Shown: one piece after another, positions 33,622 through 45,379 of the stretch
How the letters are laid out: the number at the start of each line of letters is the position of its first letter
Position numbering within the stretch: the stretch's first letter is position 1
Notes under the pieces: model-generated
Database searches by the model: none
The model's input: the letters and a program-made list of their open reading frames with translations, nothing else
Told to the model about the DNA's origin: nothing
Program-made: the position numbers and the translations under genes
Assembly: GCA_006503535.1 (NCBI GenBank)
Contig: QYRS01000004.1
Location: 1,364,001 to 1,428,000, forward strand
DNA: 64,000 bases
Direction of reading: 5' to 3'
Source of the DNA: Arthrinium phaeospermum
Lineage: Eukaryota > Ascomycota > Sordariomycetes > Amphisphaeriales > Apiosporaceae

Positions 33622-35421
33622 ATGTCCAAAACAGGACAGAAGAAGGCCATTGTCATCGGTGAGCGACTCGATAACCCTCTAATAGCTTACGATGACTAAC
33701 ACGTAACAACCTAGGCGCTGGCGCTGGCGGCATTGCCACGGCCGCAAGATTGGCCAAGTCAGGCTTCTCGGTGACTGTGCTGGAGAAGAACTCATTCACT
33801 GGCGGACGCTGCTCGCTGATACACCATGACGGGTACCGCTTTGACCAGGGCCCCTCGCTGCTGCTGCTCCCGAAGCTGTTCCGGGAGGCCTTCTACGACC
33901 TGGGCACGACGCTGGAGGCCGAGGGGGTCGAGCTGCTGCGGTGCCCGACCAACTACAACGTCTGGTTCTCGGACGGCGAGAACTTCGAGCTGTCGACGGA
34001 CCTGGCCCGCATGAAGGACCAGATCGAGCGCTGGGAGGGCAAGGACGGCTTCGAGCGGTACCTGGCCTGGCTGCGCGAGGCGCACCAGCACTACGAGCTC
34101 AGCGTCTCGGACGTGCTGCACAAGAACTTCACGAGCTGGTGGGACCTGGCGAACCCGTCCTTTGTCTGGACCGGCCTGAAGCTGCACCCGCTGCACAGCA
34201 TCTGGAACCGCGCCAGCATGTACTTCTGGACCGAGCGCCTGCGCCGCGTCTTCACCTTCGCCACCATGTACATGGGCATGAGCCCCTTCGACGCCCCCCA
34301 CCTACTCCCTCCTGCAGTACACCGAGCTCGCCGAGGGCATCTGGTACCCGCGCGGCGGCTTCCACTCGGTGCTCGCGGCCCTCGCGCGCGTGGCCGAGCG
34401 CCTGGGCGTCGAGTTCCGGCTCGACACGGCCGTGTCCGAGGTGCTGACCGCGGCCGACGGCCGGACGGCCAACGGCGTGCGGCTCGCGTCGGGCGAGCGC
34501 CTCGATGCCGACGTCGTCGTTGTCAACGCGGACCTCGTGTACGCGTACGGCAACCTGTTCCCGCAGACGCCGGCCACGCAGAAGTTCGCGGCGTCCCTAC
34601 GCGAACGGGCGGGCTCCTGCTCGTCCATCTCGTTCTACTGGAGCCTCGACCGCAAGGTGCCCGAGCTGCAGACGCACAACATCTTCCTGGCCGACGACTT
34701 CCGCGAGTCCTTTGACGACATCTTCGCCAAGCAGTCCCTGCCCGCCGAGCCGAGCTTCTACATCAACGTGCCGAGCCGCATCGACCCGACGGCCGCGCCC
34801 GAGGGCCGCGACGCCGTCATCGCGCTCGTGCCGACGGGCCACCTGCTCCAGTCCAAGGGCCACCCCAAGTCGGCGACGGCGGAGAAGGGCATGCTGCGGG
34901 ACCAGGACTGGCCGGCCCTGGTGGAGCGGGCGCGCCGCTCGGTGCTGGCGACGGTCGAGGCCCGGACGGGGTGCGCGCCGCTCGGGGGCCTGATCCGGCA
35001 CGAGATCGTCAACGACCCCTTCACGTGGGAGGACAAGTTCAACCTCGACAAGGGCTCGATCCTGGGCCTGAGCCACTCCTTCTTCAACGTGCTCAAGTTC
35101 CGGCCCTCGACCCGCGCCGTCGGGCTCGACAATGTTTATTTTGTCGGGGCCAGCACCCACCCGGGCACGGGGGTGCCCATCGTCCTCGCGGGCGCCAAGA
35201 TCACGGCCGAGCAGATCCTCGCGGACCGCGGGCTGAGCCCCTCCTGGAAGACGCACCCGGACCAGCTCGTCGACTTGGGCGTGCCGCAGAACCGCGATAC
35301 CAAGATGCTCGATCGGGTGCGGAGGCCCCTTTTCTGGCCCGCGGTGCTCGTGGCGTTGTTTGCGGCTTGGTTTGGGTTGGCGGTGTACTACTGGACGCCG
35401 CTTGTTGGGTTCAGGAGATAG
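33622..35421 (+). CDS. al-1: phytoene desaturase, one frame break as assembled
   Basis: FAD-dependent membrane-associated enzyme that introduces double bonds into phytoene. Exon 1 is 33622-33658, the intron is 33659-33714 (GTGAGC, GACTAAC, CTAG), and exon 2 is 33715-35421; about 581 aa. The Rossmann dinucleotide-binding start is VIGAGAGGIATAARLAKSG, followed by GGRCSLIHHDGYRFDQGPSL. The C-terminus has STHPGTGVPIVLAGAK and a final membrane helix (PAVLVALFAAWFGLAVYYW). Near 34300-34306 (about residue 207) the frame must shift: ...MGMSPFDAP, then TYSLLQYTELAEGIWYPRGG in another frame. The C6 run is two bases short of what family members would need. No intron fixes it. Third codon positions are almost all G or C, unlike al-2. 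Either a young null allele or an assembly error in a C-rich run. Confidence 0.9.
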
Positions 35422-38158
35422 AGGATAGGGGAGAGGGCTTCGATGAAACAGTGGCTGGCGTTCATCATTGCTCAATGTGTTGTTTCTGGATGTTATGCGC
35501 CTACGTTGTCTATGAAAAGGGTTGTGTTCTGGCGTTGCTTGGTTGTTGGTCTACTTATATTTTGTCTACTAATTATATAATACTCCAATCATAGCGAATT
35601 ATCGCAGCAAGTCTCATGGCTTACAATTTGTTCCACAGCATGCTTGATTCCAATCCTGCTTAGAGCCATGCTTGCTTAGGCCTTCGTCGCTCAACACTGG
35701 GCTGGCTTGTGAGTAGGGTGTACGTTGGAAGTCTGATCCCGGTGAGGGATTGCATATAACGTCGTCCATGTGGTGTTTCGACAATCAGTGCTTGTTGATG
35801 TGTAAAGTCCCTTGTGAATAGCGTACGACTCGTAGGTACTTCTCGTAGTAGACAAATTGCCATAAGGCTGTATATAGAATTACACCGATAGGGGTCTACT
35901 TGGCCAAGAACCTGTTCAGCAGTTCAAGTTTATAGACTGCATTAATCACGCTGAGATAATAATAACGAGAGTGGGTTCCGCTATATTTAGGAGAAGGACG
36001 TGGGAACCGTTCAGTGCGAGAAAGTGTCCGTTGAACTAGATCGGGCCTTGAATACGAGCCCGATGGTTTACGAGACGGGGTCTGATTTGTCCAACAAGAC
36101 CGACCCCGACCCCGACCCCGTATCGTGTCCAGCGATATAGTTAAGATTAGGTTGACGAAACTTCACGGCATGGCTTGTTCCCATGGGCGGCAGCGATTCC
36201 GTCCATCGTGGGATGTTCTAGATCTCGTGAAGACCAACTTACTGTCTCGTGATTATGCATGTCGTCGTGGCCATCATCGTAAGTGCATCTGCGCCTCTCG
36301 GATGGCGATCCGCGCGGCCTGGTTCGTGTTACTTGCATGTCCTGGAGCATGGCCGGCTGGACCTCTGGGCGGCCGTCCTGCAGTGTAACCGGAAAACAGT
36401 GCTCTATCATGGCAAGATGGCGCGGGTTTCGGTGGAGTCTTACAGCATGATAAGTGCCGAAGAAAGTCTAACATCAACACTGTCTCAGGATGGAGATGCC
36501 TGGGGAAAAGCAGGATGCAAAGATTTGTTGGCACTTCTTGTTTTTGTTTTTTGTTTGTAGGAGAATCCATGAACCAAGTCGCTGCCAGGCGGGAAGCTGC
36601 ATTTGATGCTTCATGCCGTGTTTGAAAATGGGCCAGATTCCCCAGGCATCCCGGTTCAGTGACACCGGTTTCGTTTGCTGGCCTTTGTCAGGGTAACATA
36701 TGCCAGGAACTACAGGCTCGACTGAACAGAAGAGTCCCCTTTTTCTTAGCGTTCTTGGCATATTACAACAGAAACCTGCCCCATGGGCCCGTGGGGTGGA
36801 AGAATTGTGTAGAGGTAAGAAACCGAAGTCGGGCTTGCGTGTTATCGAGGGGCCTTCTCTTGAGCAGAACATGCATACTGTACCTGATGTAGTCACTGGG
36901 CTAGACCAACTCGGCACGTTGAGACAAGGCGTCTGCGAGATGCCGTAAGTCCAAGGTGGCAGGCAGGTCGGAAGCTAACGGGCGCTCAGACATTGAGAGC
37001 GTTGGAAGAAGTGACATCGGACGGAAATCCCAGGCTCAAATTTGGGCATTGGGCCCGACCAGATCGTCTCATTGTGTGGAGTGTGGGCGTTGAGCGTGCA
37101 ATTCGTCCCATCTTTCGAGATCACCCAATCACCTCTACCAGGACTCCGTAGTTTTGGGCCCTATTGTATGTATATTGAACATACAGAGGGGCGGTTTGCA
37201 GTGTTTCTCGACAGAAACAAAGGAAAAGTGCCTGCTTCAGAGGGACCAGATATTGTTGTTGTTTGGAGCATACTGGTGTATTGACGGATATCCTTACTAT
37301 AACCTACACTGAACTCAATCGGACTCAAGCCGGCGCATGCATGGATGACTTGCCCCAGGCATCCCTGCCCGCCGGCGTTCCTCGAGGCACTCAGCACTCG
37401 ACTGTCTGCATCATTTACATACAGTACCTAACTGTTTAGCACCGCTGGTTGGCTGCATCTGCAAGGCCCGGCGAGCCGCAACCTGCCGAGTTCCACAAGA
37501 AACCTTCGTGTGTTCCTGGCAGACAGAGAAATGTAGAAATCGAAGCCGACTTTGGGTCCAATCTGCGCATTGTTTGAGGTGTTCTTGGGAGCAGAGTCGT
37601 TTGGTTGCTTTTTCGGCTGCCGAGTGCTACGTAAACGGGCTTGGCAGCAGCCGCCTAGCGCAGTTTTCGAAAACAGGCCGTACTACGTACCTGGGGCTGC
37701 TCACAATAATTGCATCCAGTGAATGTTTGAACGTTGTGTTCGCATTAACACACCCCTCCTGCCACCACCACAGACGTTTCCAACCCGCAGGGCGCCGTAG
37801 CATTCCAGGGACAATACGAGCAACAGCTGCGACGATTGAGAGCAAGCCAATCTCCTACCCATCAACCTATCTATCTACTACTATCCTGCCCTGCGGCTAC
37901 AGCTGTCCTCGCCTTACATATGCTGTCGAACCATCCTAGTCTAGCCGGTGACCAAATTCTTGCCTTGCACTGCCACGCACCCATTAAGCTGGCCCGCCTC
38001 GTCATATCCAGAGCAACCTCCAAGTCTAAATCGAAAAGCATAGCGGTCCGACACGTCTCGAAGCAACGCACGTAAAAGCATCCAGCGCAACGGATCCTAG
38101 CCTAACCTAGTTCGCCGCATAATCGCCAGCTGTTTACTTTATCCAGCCCGTCCGCATC
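35422..38158. other. 2.7-kb spacer, no gene recognised
   Basis: Contains a short CCCGAC repeat (about 36100-36119). The final 350 bp, rich in CCT/ATC words, form the promoter and leader of the RhoGAP gene. Frames up to 147 codons at 36474-36917 have no recognisable feature. Confidence 0.5.
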
Positions 38159-40730
38159 ATGGCAGACTTTAGCCGCCAGTCCCCCGACCTGGCCTCCCCT
38201 CCGCCGCAACCGCAACCAAACCGACCGCAGAGCATGTCTTTTGGGAGCTCGACCGGTCCAGCTGCCGAGAACGGCTCATCTTCCACTCCAGCGAATGACC
38301 CGGGCGCCTCTGCAACCTCAGGAAACCCTCCCGCCTCCGCCATGGCCGCCGGCGCGAACACGGCTGGCGCAAAGCCTGAGATGCCGGCCGAGGTCCAGGA
38401 TGTGCTCAACTCAGATGTAGGTCAACTGGAACAGGGACAGAGCAGTAGTACGGCTGGTCACTAACTATTGCGTCGCAGATTGGTGTCTCTACCATGTTGA
38501 ATCGACTGAAGCAGAGTATAGCTTCGGCAAGGGTTGGTTGACTCCCATGTGCTACCTCCTCACTCTCGCTCCTACTTACGATATGTCCCCACCATCTAGG
38601 AATTCGCTGCGTTCCTGAAGAAACGATCCGATCTCGAGGATGGACATGCCAAGGGCATGAAGAAGCTGTGCAGGATGACACAAGATAACATCCACCAGAT
38701 GGACCACAGGCAGGGCTCTTTTGCTCACGCCTATGAAGAGATGCTCCACATCCATGATCGAATGGCCGAGAACGGCGTACAGTTCGCCGTCTCGTTACAT
38801 CAGATGCAGGAAGACCTGATCGAAGTCGCCAACATCGCCGAGAAGCATCGCAAGGGCTGGAAGCAGAACGGATTGGCCGCCGAGGCACGATTGCAGGACA
38901 TCGAGTCGGCGATGCGCAAATCCAAAGCCAAGTACGATGCGCTTGCGGACGAGTACGAGCGGGTCAAGACAGGTGAAGCGAGGCAAGGAGGTCGGTTTGG
39001 CTTCAAGGGCCCCAAGTCGGCAGCTCAGCAGGAGGAGGACCTCTTGCGCAAAACTCAAGCCGCCGATACCGATTATATGACCAAAGTCCAGAACTACCAG
39101 GCAGAAAAGGCTACAATGGACTCTTCCACAAGGCCGGAGGCTATCAAAGCCTTGACCGATCTGGTACGGGAATGCGACTCGGGCACGACTCTACAAATGC
39201 AGAAGTTTGGTAAGCACAACTCCTTTTTTGTTGGCCCCCCTTTTGGCATAAGCACATATCGACTGACACGCCGCAGCTTCCTTTAACGAGAAACTCCTTT
39301 TGAGCAATGGTCTAGTAATAAGCCCCTTAAAACACCAGTCTGGTCTATCAGGCCATAACAGCAGGAGCACAAGTATGAAGGAGGTTATCCAGGCTGTCGA
39401 CAACCACAAGGACCTCGAAGAGTATCTTCTGAGTTTCCACAGCAAGCTGCCACCCAAGCCTGCGGAGGCCAAGTATGAGCGCAATCCTGTGCTCAACCCG
39501 CAACAAAACATGTCTATGGGGGCCCTCCCACAGTTGCACCAACAACCAGGCCGACCGGCGTCTCAGTCACATCCACCACTTCCGCAAATGCCAATGGGCG
39601 GATCCATGGGGTCTCGGACCGGCGCATTCGATGTCTCCTCCCCTGCGGGAGGTCCGTCGTCAGGTTATGCTCCACCGCCTTCCATGCCGGCAGCCAGCCA
39701 ACAGCGACCAACATCGCAAACTGGTGGTCATGAAAGAAGTTTCAGTCATGGAGCTCTGTTGAACCAACCATCCATGACTTCTCAGCAGCCGCAGAGTAAT
39801 CGAAACTCAACCCAAGCTGCACCACCTTCGCATTCAAGGTACGGCAACGGTAGTATAAGCCAGGCTGGTCCACCACAACTTGGTGCTCTGCCGTTCCAGA
39901 CACAGCAACCCCCACAAGGGCAATCGCCGCCTCGTCAAAATGCTCTGCCTGCCTCGATGGCTATGCCACCGCCACCCCAGCCGCAACAACCGCCTCCTAC
40001 TGGGCGCTCAGTTTCACCCCCAAGCAGCGCCCAAGGAATTGGCGCCGGTGGTGGCATGTCTAAACCGAAACAAGTGTTTGGTGTGACTCTTGACCGACTG
40101 TACGAGCGGGATGGGTTGGCCGTTCCCATGGTCGTGTACCAGTGTATCCAAGCCGTTGACTTGTATGGTCTGGCCGTGGAGGGTATCTACAGATTGTCTG
40201 GCTCAGCAACGCATATCCAAAAGCTGAAGAATGGATTCGACACAGGTTCGTTGCCTCTCCTTGGGACTCTCGTGTGAACAGGTATTGATTGACCTTTTAT
40301 AGATTCCGACTCCCGGAATCTCGATTTCCGCAACCCCGAAAACTTTTTCCATGACGTGAACAGTGTCGCAGGTCTTTTGAAGCAATTCTGCCGAGATCTG
40401 CCAGACCCCCTATTCACTGGGGAGCATTATGCCGGTTTCGTCGAGGCGGCTAAAGCGGACGACGACATTGTACGACGAGATAGCCTCCATGCTATCATCA
40501 ACTCACTACCCGACCCTAACTACGCAACACTGCGCGCACTTACGCTGCATTTGCACCGAGTGATGGAGAACTCGGGTGTGAACCGGATGAACTCGCAGAA
40601 CCTGGCTATTGTGTTTGGTCCTACCCTCATGGGCACAGCGCCAGGCGCCAACATTGCGGACGCTGGGTGGCAGGTCAGAGCTATTGACACGATATTGCAA
40701 AACACATACCAGATCTTTGACGAGGACTGA
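38159..40730 (+). CDS. Rgd1-type F-BAR / RhoGAP protein
   Basis: GTPase-activating protein that switches off Rho-family GTPases (Rho3/Rho4 in yeast) at growing membranes. Exons: 38159-38416, 38479-38532, 38600-39209, 39277-40245, 40303-40730; 772 aa, no frame problem. The N-terminus is Pro/Ser-rich and disordered. An F-BAR domain (about 87-330) begins STMLNRLKQSIASAREFAAF and is a membrane-curving coiled coil. The middle (about 380-570) is Gln/Pro-rich with PPP runs that could bind SH3 or WW domains. The RhoGAP domain (about 575-770) carries the arginine finger in EGIYRLSGSA (about residue 613) and the conserved NLAIVFGPTLMG. Domain order and length match yeast Rgd1. The role is polarised growth, septation and stress signalling, inferred from the family. 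Confidence 0.92.
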
Positions 40731-42115
40731 AATCGCTAGATACTTTAGAGGGAGATTGAATTTCTGTGGAGTTATAGCGAGGTCTTCTTTTTCTTGATGA
40801 ATCTCCATGCCAAGTTTCATGGGATGGTCAATGCATTTGCGAGCTTACTTTCGATATACCGTTCCGCAGAATGACGAGGGCTACTGATAGCTGTGCTTGT
40901 TGGTGCTCTTGGAATGGTGGCCAGGCCAGGATAAAAATGTCGGGTCGCCCGTGGAGAAAAGGGGAGGCTATATGATGTGCCCTCCCGGGCAAGGGCACCT
41001 ATAATGCAGCGACTGGGGGAAAGAAGACAGACTTTTCTGAAAAAGGGGTTCTCGATTTGTAGCGTGTAATTTATTATTCATTGTTGGATGTGGTGGCTTC
41101 AATGTTTGTAGTTTTAATGGATATACAACTCTTGGTTGGGTTTTCCTATCTGAACTTCTTGACTCCGTTTTTTTCTTTTCTTTTCTATCGCCATGGTGAT
41201 TGCCTCTACTTGCTCTCTTCACTTGAGAGAGTATGGCATCGTTTAAATTGAACGTCAGCAATAGCGGGTGGCTGCACGTTTGAAGACTTGCTGAAACACG
41301 TTACGGCGGCAGGGAAACTGCGCCTACGTACAGTATGTCTTACCCCTTTCCCGCCTGAGGAGGTAGATTCGGCTGGACTGGGCGAGCTGGCCCTGGTTGC
41401 TAATGTATGCCAAGCCTGTCCCTCGCTGTCGGGGTAAGCAGGAGGGGGGAAGGGGGCAAGTTACTATGTCAATGCTAGATGCACGCCGACTTTTGAGGTT
41501 GTTGTCATAGAGCTCGTCACAAATGGATCTGGTCACCCCCCATAGATTGTTTGGGCTTTAGCTACGTAGGTATGAAACAAGACTGGCCTTTCATGGACAA
41601 TGCAGGATTCCTTGGGGTTGGATTTACCTGGAGCATGCCGCCCGCGCTACGCTGTTTGGCCAGTTTGAGAAGACGCCTAGGAAACCACTTCTGCTGCTGT
41701 CTGGCTTCTGGCCAGGAGAGAGAGCAAGGCCAGATACGTAAAAGGGGCGAATGAACCACCATTGAAGGCAAACAAGCCCCCAGCAAAATGTTGTACCGCT
41801 TCCGCACCGGCACCGCGGGAGTGTGTAGTTTTGAGCATTGTCCTGTCGCTATACTACGCGACCTCTGTTTTATTTTTACATATTACCAGATACCCAAATC
41901 GTGAGAAGGGGTACATATACAGATCCTCCCCTCCCTGTGCTTGGATTACCGTCGTTACCGGCGAAGTACGCTCTCCTAATATCATGCAGTTCTGGGATAG
42001 CCTTCTTTACGGAAAGCATTTGGGTAGTCCCTAGTGCGATTGGTGATGCCCTTGATACCGACTGCTGGCCCTTCCGTTGACAACTTTCGATCCATCCCAC
42101 GATACGATTCCCTTC
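40731..42115. other. convergent spacer
   Basis: Between the 3' ends of the RhoGAP (+) and Asterix (-) genes. A GGGGGGAAGGGGG patch at about 41442 and T-rich runs are present. No gene supported. Confidence 0.5.
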
Positions 42116-42878
42116 TTATGCTGCGACAGGCGCCGCGGGCGCCGGTGCTCCGGTTGCGGTCCCGCCAGCTGTGTTGGGCGGTTGTGGCAGGAACATGGGG
42201 AGGTAGGTAACGCCGAGAGCCATTACTGTGTCAGTCGCATATATTTTGTCAGCACCGTCGATATCTCTCTACTTGTGCCCAATGGCTGCTCTCTCCGTCT
42301 CCATTGTCGCGGGAAGGGGTGGCCGAACTTACGCGACATGCCAATGGTGAAGTAGCCCGGGGTGCTGGTGTTCTTTGTGGTGTCTTCGCTCTCGCCGAGC
42401 CAGTTCTGGATGCTGAAGACTACCGAGACCCTATGTCACGCAATGCGCACGTTAGTCCCCTGTATTTTTTTTTTTTCGCTTTCCGTTTGTTCTCTCGCGC
42501 TGAAGCTTTTCAACCCCCGACGCCCTTTCTAGCAGCGCGTTGTTTCGTTCGCTTCTTTGACAGTTCGGGGGTTGAAAGGGTTGGAAGCTCGGGTCGTCAG
42601 CGCGCGGCGGCGGCGCAATCACACATACCATCCGATGTACTTGTTGCGCGTGAAGATGGCGGCCATGGGAAGGGTCGAGGACAGCGTGGAACCGAATTCG
42701 ACATTATCGCCAGGCTTGCTGACGGGCTCCTGGTAGGGAACGACTGTAGAGAACGAATGCGACGGTCAGTCTTGGTTACAGCTGACGCTGGCCTTGATGC
42801 TAGCTGGGTTCAGCGCGTTGGACAAGAGAGGGACTTACCCAGGTCCTGGCGGCGCATATCCTTCTTGTTAGACGACAT
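42116..42878 (-). CDS. Asterix/PAT10-family ER membrane protein (120 aa, four exons)
   Basis: Homologue of the Asterix (WDR83OS, UPF0139) subunit of the PAT complex, which shields membrane helices during insertion of multipass proteins at the ER. Exons on the minus strand: 42839-42878, 42629-42743, 42333-42430, 42116-42225; joined length 121 codons. Every junction has GTAAGT/GTATGT donors and AG acceptors. The protein begins MSSNKKDMRRQDL. It has the family core STLPMAAIFTRNKYIGW, then a hydrophobic helix with VVFSIQNWLGE, then SEDTTKNTSTPGYFTIGMS, a second helix (LMALGVTYLPMFLPQP) and a Pro/Ala tail ending PVAA. The third intron, between exons 3 and 4 (42226-42332), and the second (42431-42628, with a T12 run) are ordinary. 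No single ORF reveals this gene. Confidence 0.88.
42465..42476. repeat. T12 homopolymer in the second Asterix intron
   Basis: On the plus strand; it reads as A12 in the transcript, inside the intron between exons 2 and 3. Confidence 0.9.
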
Positions 42879-45379
42879 GGTGAGAGAAAAAGCGATGCTC
42901 TCGATGCTTGCTGGCGTAGGATTGGGGCCTTTTTGCGGTGGTTGATGTCGTCGCTGGTTGTCGTCTTTCGTCCAGAGAGCTTAATTGGTGGTCCTTAGGT
43001 AAGTTGAGCTCAATCAGGAAACGGTTACCTGTGCTATCCCGACAGGGCTCTGGACGCTAACCCCCAAACTTTTGTCCCAGAGGAACCGCTGCGGGGTTGC
43101 CATCTCCGATACCCCCTTCCCCTTTGCCGTGCACCAACAGTTGATCGGTTGCTCAATAGGGCAAGTGCTTGTTAGTCTGCTACACATGCATCGGCGTTGT
43201 TCTGGTGTATGCGACACGATTAGTTTGCTGACCGTCTTTCTACAATGAAGAGTTGCTTCAGGGGGGCATCTAGATACAAGAACTGGCAGCAAATCAGTCT
43301 GAGGAACAGTCTCCGCAAGTGAGGCCCCTGGATCCTATTGGCCACGAGCCCCGTGTCATGGCTGGCTGATATACTACTGCACAGCTGATTACTCCCTCCC
43401 AGCAACGTACGTTCAAGCGTGCTTTTTCTGGCAGGATGCCCTCCCCGCGGACCAATAAGCGGCATCAGATATCCAATGGTTGATGGCGATGTCTTGGATG
43501 GTAATTGGATAATTAGACGATCGCCCCGGTGAACACCACGCATTGAGACAAGCCCGGCGGAGGACGAGGACCACCTTATCGTCATCAAAACTGACAAATC
43601 CTTTTTCTTCTGCTGCTTTTATTAATATGTTCGGCAACGGCGGCGCATTACTGAGTTGAGTAGTCTTATCGCCGGCCAAGATCTGGCGGTCTCAAGACCA
43701 TTGCAATAAAAGCCCGTGTTAGTGTAAGCAGCGGATACGTGCGTGCTGGCCCAGACCTCTGACCGGCGCCCCGGACCTTTGAGTAATCCTTCGGGATTGC
43801 TGACACGAAGTTGGTTGGATCAGCAAGCTGATCCTGCCACCGGTATGCATAGCAATGATGCCTTTCTGACGGCATTACGATGTGGCCGACCTGTGTCTCT
43901 TTCCCCATGTGTGTGACCCCAACAGTCCTGTATCACCCCGTTTCAGAGAGACTTGAAGGTTGTGCTGCTTCCTGGGAGGGCCACGATAGACCGAGTGTGA
44001 AAGCTGCCGACGGCGGCGGGGGCAAAGAAGGTTAAGCAAGCATGCTGTGCACAAATGGATATGGCGCTACATACATACAGCACCCCATGCTCTAGTCGCC
44101 TAGGGGCAGATGGTGGTTGGTCGGATAGGACGAGTGTCAGTCAGATCGATCGCCCTACGAACTGGGTTGGGTTGCACTGTTGGGTTGGGATAGGCGAGAG
44201 GCTATGCCGCTATGTAGGCATGTCCGCTTCTTCTGCATGCCCGAGGTGCAGCAAGCTCCTCCCCTCATAAACATTGTAAAATGGAGCATTCCACGCTGGC
44301 TGGCTGGCTGGCGGGCGGCCGTCTAAGCAACGAACCATGCCACGGGACGAATGAATGTGATGATACATACATAGATGATCCGGTCGGTTTCAACATAGGG
44401 AACGAACTTGCAGGTGTCAACACACCGATTTCCGTCTCTGTTTCTGTTTCTGTCTCTGCATGATGCTGACAGCCGAGGAGGTATGTTTCGGTTATACTCA
44501 GAAGAGCAGGTGGATGCTGCAAATACGATGTGTAGGTATTGTATGTATGTACGTTGGCAATAAGCAACGATAGCAAATTCTGGATAGTTTCCGGCGGCGG
44601 TTCCGGAACTAGGATCTCATCATCATGTTGAACAGAATCTGGAAACCCTACCTGAGCATGCACCCCTCTCTGTCCTTTGAGAGCATCATACTTCTACTCC
44701 GTACTCCATACTCAACAATACTCAGTATCTCCGATGCTGCCCTTCCAATTCCTCATGATGCACCCATCGCCCATTTGATATAGACTTGGCGGCCGTAATC
44801 CCCACAGCTTCCAGGGAGGCAGTTGGTCTCTCTCCCTTGTCCCCTCACGTGCCTCCTCCCGACTTCTGGGCCAGCCCAAATCCCAATCCCAAATTAGGCC
44901 GTTCTCACATCGTCCCGCCACCCTGTTTCCGACTTTACCCAGTTATTCCTTTTGGCTGCCCCATCGCTGTAACCTGCTCCACAGACCACTGGAATCCCGA
45001 ATCTCCCCATTCGCAATTGCCAGTTGCCGCCGCCGCTTGCCTGCCTGCTTGCTTGGCCGCCTTGCTCGCCTTGCTGTCTTGTACATGCCCTATTACCATC
45101 TCCATCTGTGCTCCCCGGCTTGCTCGCACCCACCGTCACAACCTCATTCGCCCGACCGTCTTAACACGCCATCCACTCTTCTTGCAGCGAGTTGCTTGCG
45201 GCCGATCCCGACGTCAGCCTTGGCTTCACCTCGCTCCGACTGCGACGCTGCACGACTCAGGTCTCTTTTGCCAACCACACTTTTCGACCTGGCCCCTTAT
45301 ACTTTCACCACCTGCCACCCGACAACAACAATGACTACCTCCTAGAGAAAGACATGGCGCCTCCGTGTACCGACCCACG
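42879..45379. other. 2.5-kb divergent spacer
   Basis: Promoter space between the Asterix (-) and Med12 (+) genes. The Med12 leader from about 44950 is rich in CCTGCTTGC-type words. Frames such as 44786-45334 and 44265-44663 are low-complexity. No gene supported. Confidence 0.5.

Noticed and set aside
34268..34317. 50-bp GT-AG intron as an explanation of the al-1 frame break
   Set aside because: Splicing would leave the wrong frame after TAC ACC GAG and delete the conserved YMGMSPFDAP segment.
34597..35475. 292-codon minus-strand frame
   Set aside because: Antisense shadow of al-1, caused by its extreme third-position GC.
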